A stretch of 64,000 nt of DNA from Euborellia annulipes (taxonomy: Eukaryota > Arthropoda > Insecta > Dermaptera > Anisolabididae): assembly GCA_023213315.1 (NCBI GenBank), contig JAKCPI010000307.1, forward strand, positions 17,612-81,611, in the 5' to 3' direction. Positions 20,271 to 30,429 of this stretch are shown in pieces. The first letter of the stretch is position 1, and each line of letters opens with the position of its first letter. The notes below the pieces were generated by a model. It ran no database searches, was not told the origin of the DNA, and was given only the letters and a program-made list of their open reading frames with translations. Made by a program: the position numbers and the translations under genes.

Positions 20271-21020
20271 TACAGTACCCTCCATAAGTTTGGAAACACC
20301 CTGTAATAATGTTCAATATAAAGGAAATACAAAAAAAAAATTGTTCTATTTTTGTTTATAAATCTTTATTTATTACAGACGACAAAAAGGAGATGTATAT
20401 ACATATGTATATGTACACTTTACAACAAATTCTTAAAATAATGAATAAAACTAAATTTTACATTCTACAAAGAAACCTCCTTTGCTTTAATTACTGCGTT
20501 GCACACAGTGATTCAAATTTCGCAAGGAATCTGTCGGGATATTTTTCCATTCTTGCTGGAGAACCTCCAAAGATATACCTGGCTCGTTGACCTTACTTAT
20601 TTGCGAACTCTTCTGTCTAATTCATCCATAATAATTCGATTGGATTACAATCTGGGGACTGGGGAGGCCAATCCATGTTCGAATTTTCTTTTCTAATGAC
20701 TGCAAATAGTTTTTACATAAACGAGGCGTATGTTTTGGGTTTATGAATGTACGTATTAAGCCCCATTGGGGCATACGCCTCGTTTATGTAAAAACTATTT
20801 GCAGTCATTAGAAAAAGAAATTCTACAGGTACAGTTGGCCTCACAAATTATAATCAATCAGGTGTATGGGATGGTGGAAAGAGTTCGCAAACGATTAAAT
20901 AACAGCCAGGTATCTTGGGAGTTCTGTAGAATGGAAAACCTCCCGACAGATTCCTTATCACTGTGTGTGGCGCAGTTGAATAAAGCAAAAAGAAGGTCTT
21001 TCTTGTAGAATGTAAAATTT
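20271..21020 (-). mobile_element. Tc1-like transposase remnants in tail-to-tail arrangement
   Basis: The left end TACAGTACCCTCCATAAG is a Tc1-type terminus. On the minus strand, about 20700-20450 encodes the C-terminal DDE part of a Tc1 transposase (MDWPPQSPDCNPIELLW, then LDRRVRK and AVIKAKGG). On the plus strand, 20720-21008 is an inverted, more diverged copy of the same region (RVRKRLNNSQVSWEFC...LNKAKRR). The junction is a hairpin (GGCGTATG...CATACGCC, about 20725-20785). Neither copy is intact. Confidence 0.75.
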
Positions 21021-21365
21021 AGTTTTTATTCATTTATTATTATGAAGATTATGTTAATCTGACTAAATATATATATATATATATATAAGCTTATATTTTA
21101 TTAATTTATTATCTTTTAAATTACAAACTTTTGTTTTAGAAAAGTCTCCGTAGATTTTACAAATAAATAAAAAGAGAAAAAGAATTGAAAAATATTATTT
21201 GGTAAGTAATTACGCCTATTTTTAGGGGGGGGGGTACAGCCCTCTTGTCGTTTTAAGAAAATATTCATTTGTAGTGTTTTTTTGTTTGTTTTCTTTCTTT
21301 ATTTTATAAAAACAATGAAATAATCACATGTAGAAACTTTTGGTAAAACTTGTTTGTATTTATTT

Positions 21366-21434
21366 TTATATGATGAACTTATTTAATTTAATGAAAATAA
21401 TGATTTTCTTAACTTCCTTGGATGTCTGATGAAA
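21366..21434 (+). ncRNA. U14-like box C/D snoRNA, copy B
   Basis: Box C AUGAUGA 21370-21376, U14 guide CTTCCTTGGATGT, and box D CUGA 21426-21429, 75 nt before the acceptor at 21504. Paralogue of 15843-15911. Confidence 0.7.
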
Positions 21435-21545
21435 TATTTAATAAATTTTAAATTTAAAAAAAATACATTTTTTACGGTTACCATCACTTTTTTATTTCTT
21501 TTAGGAAATTTGTTAAGCAGCTGAGAAGATATTAGCCTAGAAAGA

Positions 21546-22598
21546 TATATTAGATGAAGATAAAATAAAATGAGACTTTTTTCGGCCCGATCGACGTTTC
21601 GGGAATTAAACGTCACCCATCTTATGGACAAAGGTGTTAAAAAATTCTTAGCACTGCCTCCTTCACTTGTTGGAATAAGTATATATATTTTAACGCCGCA
21701 CAAAACGCGGAAACTTGGCCAAAAGTCCAAAAATAGAGTTTCAATTTGGGGATTTTTAAGCCCCTAAATAATTTTATTAGAATATTTAATGTTAGAATCA
21801 ACCGTTTTTGAGAGTCATATGCACATATCTGTCTCTCAAAATCTATTTGTCGAGGGCAACAATCGGGAGCTCTCTTCGAACGCATATAAGCATCATTTTC
21901 AATTGATCTCCATTTCCTTGTGTTTTTGGTTATTTCAATTTCGTGTAAATTTCAACTATGTAAAGAAAATGCAATAAAATTTGATAGTTAAATTAAAGAA
22001 GCATTTCAAATATCGTTTTATTTTTGTTTCCAGTTCATAAATCGCAAAAATTAAAATATACCTAAGTCAAAAGTCCCACTCTCAAACAACTTTTCCTGTC
22101 TTTTTTAATCTTTCTTCATTAATAATTTTAAAAAATTAGCTGCCCCCACTTGCACTTTTTTTTTATTTAATTCTTTTTTGAATTTGAACATTCATCTGAT
22201 GAAGAATATTAATTAGATGTTGTGCCCTGGTCGATATTCCACCCCTGCCCACCACTGTTGTCGAATATCGACCAGCGCACAACACCTACATATAACGTAT
22301 AACATACCATCAGGAGGCGTACAAGTAACGTCTTTTATGTAATATTCCTCCTGGATGCATACGAGTAACGACTCTGATAGCAAACTCTTATTTTTAAAAT
22401 TAAATTTGTCAAACTCTAACTGTTTTAACTTTTAACATAAAGTGTTAAATTTTGTACACTTTCAATAAATTAAATTCCAATAAATCAACGTCTTATTTCA
22501 ATACTTTGGGGAAAGTATAAATCCCCTGGTGGCGGCAACATCTAAAGAAGAATCCCAAAAGGAATTGTGAACAACAGACCCACAACATATGGCTCGGG
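21546..22598. other. No gene found
   Basis: AT-rich. It includes a hammerhead-like relic (minus strand, about 21577-21635, ending GAAACGUC but lacking the CUGANGA box) and a short inverted repeat with GTTGTGCCCTGGTCGATATT / AATATCGACCAGCGCACAAC at 22217-22285, probably a small MITE. Confidence 0.5.
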
Positions 22599-22868
22599 CA
22601 GTGGCGTCATTTGGGGGGGGAGGGGGCATTGCCCCCCCCCAAGGGCTCTGGTTTTTATAAAATTTTATATTATTCTAAATAAAATACTCCAAAATACATC
22701 TACGAGTATAGAAACTGTACAAAATTAAACAATTAATTTAATTAAATATGTTTTGGCTAAATTTGAGTACCTATTTGTAAGTAAATTTTAAGAAAAAAAA
22801 ATGTTTGCCCCCCCAAGAAAAAATTTGCCCCCCCCCCCCCCCAAGAAAAAGTTGAAATGACGCCACTG
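22599..22868. mobile_element. hAT-like MITE (CAGTGGCGTCATTT family)
   Basis: 270 bp, termini CAGTGGCGTCATTT and AAATGACGCCACTG, with a perfect 8-bp duplication GGCTCGGG (22591-22598, 22869-22876). A G run follows the left terminus and a C run precedes the right one. Confidence 0.9.
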
Positions 22869-22989
22869 GGCTCGGGTCGATATGCATTAAAAAACAACAA
22901 AATATGCATTTTAAGAGTAAATATGCACTTAAAATAACCCATAATATCTAGTGCTTGATAGCTTTAAACCGACTCAAGGAACCCGAGTA

Positions 22990-23360
22990 AAAAAAGAAAT
23001 AGCCAATTCATTTATTTTAAAGAGCATCTAAAAAAAATTGATTTTTGCATTTTAATCAAAATCGTTGGAGAAAATCGAAAAAAAAACTGAAAAGTGCATC
23101 AGTAAAGTACTAGTACTCTTTGGTCGATTTTGTTCAAAAGCTTCGTGTCACGTCCCATGGGGGTGCCTAACTTAAATATAAAATTTCAACTTCCTAGCTC
23201 GTTTCGTTCTTGAGATATTTTGTTCACAGACAGACCATGTCGCGAAAACCACTTTTTTGGATTCAGGAGACCTCAAAACGTGAAGATCCATCGACATCGA
23301 ATTTTTGACACGAATCCAATACTACTATATATTTCATATATTAGGATAAGAGAAAGTAAA
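22990..23360. repeat. Dispersed repeat, also at 56930-57350
   Basis: The two copies share about 370 bp, including ATCAGTAAAGTACTAGTACT, the block ACAGACCATGTCGCGAAAACC and an end in TAAGAGAAAGTAAAA. Shorter pieces of its right part occur at 1785-1860 and 35217-35290. It has a fixed right end and a variable left end, as expected for a LINE/SINE-like 3' tail. No protein was recognised. Confidence 0.7.
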
Positions 23361-23694
23361 AGTAAAATCATCATTACTATTTCAATCCAGTGCCAGCTTG
23401 AAGATTTGTTTACAAATATAAAGGTTGTCATGGTAACAAGATATAAATATTTCTCTATCTCACAGTGTCTCGTTTCATATGAATTATAAACTTTACCCCT
23501 CTTAAACCCCCCGAACCGTTCACTTAAGCGTGATTAGGTATTAGACCATTTTTGTTTGTAATTCAATTTCTAATATTTTTGTATAGATGAATTTTTGCGG
23601 GAAACCGCATAGTTAACGAGATATTTGGGAAAAACCATCTTCCCGCAAATTTACCGGCTTATTCCCGCCAAAAGCCCCGTTACTGACTCTAGAG

Positions 23695-24402
23695 CAGTGG
23701 TTCCCAACCTGGGGGCGATCGCCCCCAAGTGGGCGATTTGGGATATCAGGGGGCGATAAATAAGCGGGGGGGCGATGAGTATTCAAAGGGGGAAAAATTA
23801 TTAGAGTTAACTAAAATTTAAAAGAATCAATCAAAGAGAAAAAATATTGACATAAAAATAAAATAGTCTGAAGATAATTCCAATCTAGAATTGAAACGTC
23901 CCAATCTAGAATTGATTAATAATTTTTGTCATTTTTGTTTTCATTAAATAAAGATTGACCGAAAAAAAGATCAATTTTTGTTATTTTGTTCATAAAAATA
24001 AAATTATTATTAGATTTTTAAAAGGTTACGCCAGGAAAGAAATCTGACAAAAATTTAATCAATCTTTATCCTGAGGAAGGATGCGATTGCGTCCGAAATG
24101 TCGGCAATCGAAATTAAAAATTAGATAAAGATTGATTAAATTTTTGTCTGATTTCTTTCCTGGCTTCCATCCTACTCATATTTGAAAATTTCACCGTTTC
24201 AGTCACTATTTCTGCAGGTGTTGTATTTTTCATTTTGAAATGAAAACGTTTTCTGAGGAACTTGAGTGATTCACTTTGAAATAAAATACTTTTTGTTAAA
24301 AATTTTGAATCATGCAATGAAAATGAAAAGGGGGGGGGGGGCGATAGGTGATAGACAACCTCCAGAAAGGGGCGATGGGCCAAAAAAGGTTGGGAACCAC
24401 TG
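23695..24402. mobile_element. hAT-like element, 708 bp, carrying a hammerhead motif
   Basis: Termini CAGTGGTTCCCAACCTGGGGG and its inverse, with a perfect 8-bp duplication CTCTAGAG (23687-23694, 24403-24410). There is no transposase. The interior contains a direct/inverted arrangement of 'TTAAATTTTTGTC..TTTCTTTCCTGG' sequences around a hammerhead core. It sits inside a repeat whose uninterrupted paralogue is at 48474-48705. Confidence 0.9.
24062..24112 (+). ncRNA. Hammerhead ribozyme candidate inside a hAT element
   Basis: CUGAGGA 24071-24077, then a 6-bp stem II (GGAUGC/GCGUCC) with a 4-nt loop, then GAAAUGUC (24095-24102). All core bases are present. Stem III is minimal (A-U plus a U-G pair) and stem I is short and imperfect. 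Confidence 0.6.
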
Positions 24403-24567
24403 CTCTAGAGTATCTTTCCATCACTAAAATTCAATCTATTCTGAAAATATAAGCCTTCAGAAAACTCTTGCCCATTTTTGTCGCCAGCTCTTGGACTATA
24501 AGGGGAAATATGTCTTGCCGCTAAAAAATGTAAACAACATGGCAGATTCTACCCTCATGGCCAGTAA

Positions 24568-24813
24568 CAGTGGCGGATCCAGAGGTGTTTCTCGGGGGGG
24601 GGGGGGGGTAATCTGGTGTGACTCGTGGCACAGCACACTATTTTTTCTTAATTTCGGTAATTTAAAGGCGCATTCTGTACTTGTTTGCCAGAATATAAAT
24701 ATAAATCAAATTTTTAAGTATTAATTTTTAAAATTTTACATTAAAAATACATTTTTTTTCAAATCTCAGGAGGGTAATTACCCCCTTTACCCCCCCCCCT
24801 GTATCCGCCCTTG
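24568..24813. mobile_element. hAT-like MITE (CAAGGGCGGATAC family), opposite orientation
   Basis: Starts CAGTGGCGGATCCAGAGG and ends TGTATCCGCCCTTG, with 8-bp duplications GCCAGTAA (24560-24567) and GCCAGTGA (24814-24821), one mismatch. Confidence 0.85.
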
Positions 24814-24821
24814 GCCAGTGA

Positions 24822-25446
24822 TTATAGAACAATTTTTAACTTGCTGTCCAATCTTGATTGTGTTTGATCTGTGCAATTAATTCTAACGATAAAGCCTAGA
24901 TAATTCTAGAAATGTATTTATTTATATTTGGAGGCAAAAAAAACTGAACTCTTCCCCCTGGTGAGCAAGGAGAGATGATTGGCTGCAAAGGTCTATTGAT
25001 TCTGAAGCATATAAGAACAAATATTTTTTGCAATTTTTTTTATTATTTCAAAGAGAGATTAAAATGACATGAATGCTTTTTATTTTGTCAATAAAATACT
25101 TACTTAAATTGCATTCTGAAAAGAAAAAGAATAAATTAATTATACAAAATTTGCTTCTCGGCTTTAAAATTTTAAACATTGTTTTTATTATTATTAATAT
25201 TTATTTAAAAAGTTTTTAGTAGTGTATATGTATCTGTTCTTATCAAGGAAATAATCCACAATCTTAGACAACTAAAAATTAAAAAATAATAGTTTCCCGT
25301 TTTAATTGCCATTTAGAGGGGGCTGCCCGATCTCCATCTCTTCGTGTAGCGCCTCGTGCTCGCCTTTCACTAAACAAAACAAAATTGCGATAAATGGCGA
25401 TTGGATCAGAGAGAGAGAGACTCTTGGTGAAGGTGAAGGGAATAAA
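24822..25446. other. 3' flank of U2A'; no separate gene
   Basis: AT-rich. TTTATT sequences here (AATAAA on the minus strand), for example near 25080 and 25185, could serve as the U2A' poly(A) signal. Confidence 0.4.
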
Positions 25447-27023
25447 TCAAGTCAAAACTTTACCCGATTCCCCATGAAGTTTGTTGGATTTGCCGGGGAT
25501 TTGCCCGGATTGTAACATTCTATTCAATCTTTCGACTTCTTCCAGGGAATTCGCTTTCGATATGGCGTCTCTAATTTTCCATAATTCTTCGGCAGAGGGT
25601 CCTTAAAAAAGTCATAAAGAAATAATTAAAATTGAAAAAAAAAAAAAAATATTAATATTTAATAGCGTAAGCAATATTAGTTGGAATCATCGAAATATTT
25701 ATTGGTATAAAAGAAGTAAGATGAAAAAGCATTGAAATCAAATTTCAGCTTTCTGAGGAAAAAATAATTTCAGCTATTGGATAGATTAAAAAAATTAAGG
25801 GGCTACGGGAGCGAAGTGGTTACGCATGTTTTTCCCGCTAAGATGGCGCTGTGTGTCATTAAAAGTATACCCAAAAATCAAGTAATTCAAAAATTTGCCA
25901 AGAGATGTCAGAATGGTAGCTAATAATATTTAATGCATTTGATTGATTTTCATTGGTCTTTTAACAATAAATACTTTATAAATGTTATTATATATTATGT
26001 ATCTTTTATAAAAGCATAAAAATATATAAATATAGGCTATTAGAGGATCGGCTGTTAGACTAGCCTGCCATCTATTGCAAGAATGCTGAACTAATTTGAC
26101 AGTTGATTTTTAAATAAATCATCTAAGCTTATGAATTGAAATAAGATTTTTACCTTGTTTTTTATTGGTTTCATTAAGGCCAGCTCCAGGTACAAATGTT
26201 TTAGCTTTTTTCGTAATTTCTTTTTGAATCTCCTTTCCTTGTTTACTTTTAAATAAAGCTTGAGCCTCTTCTTTTTCCTTTAAAAAAAAGGCATGATAGT
26301 AAATACTCGTTGCTTGGAATAATGAATAGATTTATTTATAAATTACCTTCATTTTTATTTTCCTAAAATCCAAAAGTCTCAATTGTGGGAGTTTGTAGAT
26401 CACATATTGTCTATAATGCTGTTTAGCAATTATAGGATTGTATAAAAGGCTTAGAGTTCTCAGGGATTTGACTGGGACAAGAACATCTATTTCTCCAAGT
26501 TCTTGAATTAAATTCCCGGTGAGAATCAAATTTTCTAAATTTGGCAAAACCTGTTCTAATCCCTCAGAAAGTCTCCTAAAAAAACAAATCAACAAAATTT
26601 TTAGATATTATTTTTAAATTAAAAATCAATAAAAGAATAAATACTTACACAATCCTATTATTATTTATGAGAATAGTTTTAAGTCTTTTTAATAACGGAA
26701 ATCCATCAAGTTTTCTTATATCGTTATCAGAAAAATCGATTGTATCAAATTGATCCTGACATTAAAAAAAAAATGATTTTTAAAATTTGTATAATATAAT
26801 GGTTGATGAATAATTGTATTATATACTTACAAGAGTCGCTCCTAAATTTTCTATTACAGGTATCTTGTAACCTAGAAAATTAAAAAGATTTGATAAAATC
26901 TCATTCAAATTCGATTGAAAAAGAAAATGTGAAATATTTACCTCTTAAATCTAATTCTCTATCTCTAACAGGATTAATAAATTGCATAGCTTGATTTATT
27001 AAATCTGGTGTGAGTTTAACCAT
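25447..27023 (-). CDS. U2A: U2 small nuclear ribonucleoprotein A'
   Basis: U2A' (SNRPA1) is a leucine-rich-repeat protein of the U2 snRNP. It binds U2B'' and stem-loop IV of U2 snRNA in the nucleus. Six exons: 27023-26942, 26871-26831, 26755-26649, 26575-26347, 26277-26154 and 25601-25447. Phases fit throughout and total 245 aa, close to the usual 240-265. The start MVKLTPDLINQAMQFINPVR, the LRR segments (FDTIDFSDNDIRKLDGFPLL, LPNLENLILTGNLIQEL) and the cap YVIYKLPQLRLLDFRKIK are typical. The C-terminal part (EEVERLNRMLQSGQIPGK) is also conserved. The start codon is the family start. MECR begins 830 bp away in the opposite direction, so the two probably share a promoter region. Confidence 0.97.
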
Positions 27024-27852
27024 GTTTATTTAAAAAAAAACTCAATCAATTCATAAAATAATAGAAAAACGCAAAGTGTTATCTTCAGATTTTCCTTTTT
27101 CAATTTTTATAGGTTATGGCAAGCATCATTTTGAGGCAGTCATGGAAGTCGAATCAGAGATGCAACATTTCGTGCAATTTTCTGAGTTATTCTATATTTT
27201 TTGTTTTAAAAATATGAATTAAACAATTATAATCACTTATTTAAAGAAACTTTATCTCTCATTCAAATCATACATTAATTTTGAAGCTATGAACTTAAAT
27301 ATATAATTAAATTACTTTTTTTTTAATTAATTAAACTTTTGAAAACATACATAGTTCGAACTTCGAAGCAATTCTAGTTCAAGCTTTCTCCGCCAGGTGT
27401 ATCTTTAAAATTTTATCTTTGTCTTTTCTTTAATTAATTTATAAATCTTAACTGCGCTTTGCTTTTTATTTTGAAATATTTTTTTTTTTAACATAAAAAT
27501 TATAATCATTTGTATTTGAATAAATATCAGTCAGAAGAAGCATTTTACCGAAACATTTTCTAAATGTTATTGTGCAATGAAATTTATATACATTCATAAT
27601 TAAAAATAATCTCCCGAATCATGCTGAATAGACAAGTGCTGGACCAATAGTCAAGGATTTCTAACTCAATTTAAAAGATAATAATAATTTTACATTCCAT
27701 TTATTGATATTTTTTGTTTTCATAAAAAATATAAAAATCGATTAAAATAACCTCCTCCGAGTTGTGTATATTTGACAGCTATTCAGAGTGTAAACAAATT
27801 TTTTATTATTGTTATTTATAATTTGTGTAATATAATTTGTTAGTATTAAAAA
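27024..27852. promoter_or_regulatory. Divergent intergenic region between U2A' and MECR
   Basis: 829 bp of AT-rich sequence between two head-to-head genes must hold both promoters. I see no certain TATA or initiator element. A weak hammerhead-like remnant (CAGAAGA...CCGAAAC) is near 27533-27557. Confidence 0.4.
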
Positions 27853-28956
27853 ATGGTTTCTAAACTTGGTGATATGTTCAGAAATTTAGCGAAGGTAAAT
27901 ACTTTTATTTTAAAAAACTCTCGTGATTATTCTAATAAAATGTTTACATCTCAGTCATTGGTCTTTTCTGAATACGGTGAACCATCTAAAGTGATAAAAA
28001 TTGTGAAACAAGAATTGAACCCTCCAGGAGCGAATGAAGTGATGCTAAAGATGCTGGCAGCTCCTATTAATCCTGCTGATATCAATACAATCCAAGGCGT
28101 TTATGGTGTTAAGCCTCAATTGCCGTCAATCGCGGGAAATGAAGGTGTTGGCGAAATTATAGACGTGGGACCCGGAGTGACTGATTTTCAAATAGGAAAT
28201 AAAGTTATTCCTAGAACGAACGCCCTCGGCACTTGGAGGACATACGGAAACTTCAAAACCGACCAAATTATGAAAGTTCCTAACGAGCTCGGAATCATCG
28301 AAGCTGCTACCCTCACTGTCAACCCTTGCACTGCTTATAGAATGCTCAAAGACTTTGTGCCACTTAAAGCCGGAGATGTTGTCATTCAGAATGGAGCCAA
28401 CAGCAGCGTAGGCCAAATGGCCATTCAGATGTGCTTAATTTTGGGACTGAAATCTGTAAATATCGTTCGTAATAGGCCAGATATTAAAGATCTGAAATCA
28501 TATTTAGTCAATCTCGGTGCGACGTATGTCTTTACAGAAGAGGAGCTGAGAAGCACAAAAGTTTTCAAAAGTGGTGAGCTGCCAAGGCCGAAATTGGCAC
28601 TCAATTGTGTTGGTGGGAAAAATGCTCTAGAAGTGATCAGGCATCTCGATAAGAACGGTTGTATGGTCACTTATGGGGGCATGTCGAGGGAACCAATTTA
28701 TGTACCAACTTCAGCACTGATATTTAAAGATATTAGCCTGAAAGGATTTTGGATGACGACTTGGACCAAAGAAAATGCAGGAAATGAAAAACACCAGGAA
28801 ATGTTGAAATTCCTTTACGATAATTATATCAATGGCTCTTTGAAGTTGCCTGCCCATAAATTAGTTAAAATTGAGAATTATCAAGAGGCCCTAGTGAACA
28901 CAATGAATGTCCAAGGATTTACAGGCTTAAAATATATATTAATTTTAAATAATTAG
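27853..28956 (+). CDS. MECR: Mitochondrial trans-2-enoyl-CoA reductase (MECR)
   Basis: MECR catalyses the NADPH-dependent last step of mitochondrial fatty acid synthesis type II, which supplies lipoic acid precursors. One uninterrupted exon encodes 367 aa, the normal length. It has a basic, Arg/Lys/Ser-rich N-terminus suited to mitochondrial import (about residues 1-30), then a medium-chain dehydrogenase/reductase fold. Visible marks are the active-site region INTIQGVYG with its conserved Tyr (Tyr84), NEGVGEIIDVG, the NADPH-loop NGANSSVGQ (residues 180-188), LALNCVGG and TYGGM. AATAAA follows at 28968-28973. The first Met was chosen; Met8 and Met30 are alternatives that would shorten the import signal. 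The absence of introns while neighbours have them could mean a retrocopy, but the frame is intact. Confidence 0.96.
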   Translation: MVSKLGDMFRNLAKVNTFILKNSRDYSNKMFTSQSLVFSEYGEPSKVIKIVKQELNPPGANEVMLKMLAAPINPADINTIQGVYGVKPQLPSIAGNEGVGEIIDVGPGVTDFQIGNKVIPRTNALGTWRTYGNFKTDQIMKVPNELGIIEAATLTVNPCTAYRMLKDFVPLKAGDVVIQNGANSSVGQMAIQMCLILGLKSVNIVRNRPDIKDLKSYLVNLGATYVFTEEELRSTKVFKSGELPRPKLALNCVGGKNALEVIRHLDKNGCMVTYGGMSREPIYVPTSALIFKDISLKGFWMTTWTKENAGNEKHQEMLKFLYDNYINGSLKLPAHKLVKIENYQEALVNTMNVQGFTGLKYILILNN

Positions 28957-28979
28957 TTAAATGTGATAATAAATAGCAA

Positions 28980-29280
28980 TTTATTTTTATATTTTATAAT
29001 TTAAAAAAAATTTATATTAATATAATTTAGAAGAAATGATTCTTTTCCTATTATTTGTTAATTTCTATTTTCAAAATATATACTTTTGATTACTTTATTG
29101 TAGTTTTCTTTTAATACATACCTAAAATTGTTCATTTTAAAATAAGAAAGAATTTGGTTTATAGTTGACAACCTAAATGGCATTAAATATTGATGAAACG
29201 CCTCTAAGTTGAAAGGCTGTAGATATTTAACTAGAAGAATGGGACGGGAGCCAACAGCCTGGCGTAATAAAAGGCTTTTT
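28980..29280. other. No gene found
   Basis: AT-rich flank of MECR with no coding potential. Confidence 0.4.
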
Positions 29281-29341
29281 TATTTTGTTGCCGACGTTTC
29301 GAGTGCTTGTAGCCCTCATCCTCAGGACAAGCAAAATTGTC
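29281..29341 (-). ncRNA. Type I hammerhead ribozyme candidate
   Basis: Minus strand: CUGAGGA (29325-29319), stem II GAG-GC/GC-CUC with loop UACAA, GAAAC (29300-29296) and GUC (29295-29293). Stem I pairs UUGUC with GGCAA, then after a 1-nt bulge AUUUUG with CAAAAU. The core is complete, with the minimal stem III typical of hammerheads in Penelope-like elements. Confidence 0.75.
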
Positions 29342-29880
29342 ATAGTTTAGTACAGATGGGGTGGTACTGAGTGCTCATTTCATGTTTAAACATGTTCATA
29401 TTAGTTTGCAAAGTCGTTGAATGTGACAACAATAATAAAATATCGTTCAACAACGTTACGACCGAAACCGTCGTAAGGTTGTTGAAGGTCTTAAGACAGT
29501 GCGGCTTAAAAAAAAAGGAGCTCTTGTGTTGTGATTGACTCCTGATTTCTCTGCTCAAGATTTGGAGAGCTTCCTAGAGTTGAGTTTTAAAGCTGAACTT
29601 GTTAGTATGACTCTTTTCACATTTCTATAGACAGGATGAGGAAGAAGGCCTACCGAAGTTCGCCCTCCCAGCTGCACAATCGGTTGTAAATATTCGAGAT
29701 CAAAGCCTATCCCAAAGGAGGAGGGATTTCTTGTACGATGGATGATATACTCTCCCAATAACTAGGAAACCGTTTTCGGAGTTTGAGAAGGAAAAAACAA
29801 AACTCTAATAGAAATAGTCCCCCGCTTCTCTGAATTAGAAATTATTTTTAACACATTGGTTGACACGGGCCCTCCGAAAA
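29342..29880. other. Unassigned, probably repeat
   Basis: Contains small inverted repeats (for example ACGACCGAAACCGTCGTAAG near 29458) and no supported gene. Confidence 0.35.
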
Positions 29881-29886
29881 ATCATT

Positions 29887-29940
29887 TTTTTTGTACTGAT
29901 GATGACCAGGCGTGATGCCGGTCGAAATATTTACGAATTA
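29887..29940 (+). ncRNA. Type I hammerhead ribozyme candidate with U-A closing pair
   Basis: CUGAUGA (29896-29902), stem II GACC-a-GGC/GCC-GGUC, GAAA (29924-29927), then UAUU so that positions 15.2-16.2 are U-A instead of C-G and the cleavage triplet is AUU. Stem I pairs UUUGUA with UACGAA. The changed base pairs keep the structure. A relic of the same subfamily is at 58928-58975. Confidence 0.7.
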
Positions 29941-30153
29941 AATTGATGTGAGAGGCGTCCATTAACGGCTGGTTTTATTCTCCGGTTCCTTAATTTTTAA
30001 TATTTATAAATTTAAATGGGCTTCGTTCTACGGCCAAAACTATAAGTTCGCGCTATTTTAAATTTTTCTTTTTTTTGTTTAGGAGTGATTAAATAATTAG
30101 GACATTTGAAAAACATATATATACAGTATATATATAAAAGCAAATACACTGTA

Positions 30154-30364
30154 CAGTGAGGGACAATATTAAGTCCCACCCATGCTTTTTCTACTTGTGA
30201 TTATTTCATTATTTTGATAAAATAAAATGAAAATCTTTATTGGAAATTTTCTAATTTTGACCCATGAAAGTTTCCATTTAAAAATATATAATATTTTTTT
30301 TAAAAACAATGAAATAATCACAAGTAGAAAACGCATGGGTGGGACTTAATATTGTACCTCACTG
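30154..30364. mobile_element. Tc1/mariner-type MITE, complete copy
   Basis: 211 bp, termini CAGTGAGGGACAATATT and AATATTGTACCTCACTG, TA on both sides. This is the uninterrupted form of the copies at 13.6 and 18.3 kb. Confidence 0.9.
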
Positions 30365-30429
30365 TACATGCATCTCGGTTTTGTTTTCTCGAATCTTTTA
30401 GGCTGGTGACATTCTAAATCGACGAGTGC

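Larger units (their letters stand above)
19514..21544 (+). ncRNA. Putative snoRNA host transcript, copy B (duplicate, disrupted)
   Basis: Paralogous to 15.0-16.0 kb in the same order: exon-like blocks 19514-19573, 19759-19866, 21140-21201 and about 21505-21544, with C/D snoRNA candidates in the introns. Copy B is interrupted by a hairpin (19902-20130) and by Tc1 sequences (20271-21020). The last block has lost its donor (AAAG|AT instead of AAAG|GT). Confidence 0.45.

Noticed and set aside
27530..27560. Hammerhead-like CAGAAGAAGC...CCGAAACA
   Set aside because: Core box altered at two positions, no NUH triplet and no stem I.
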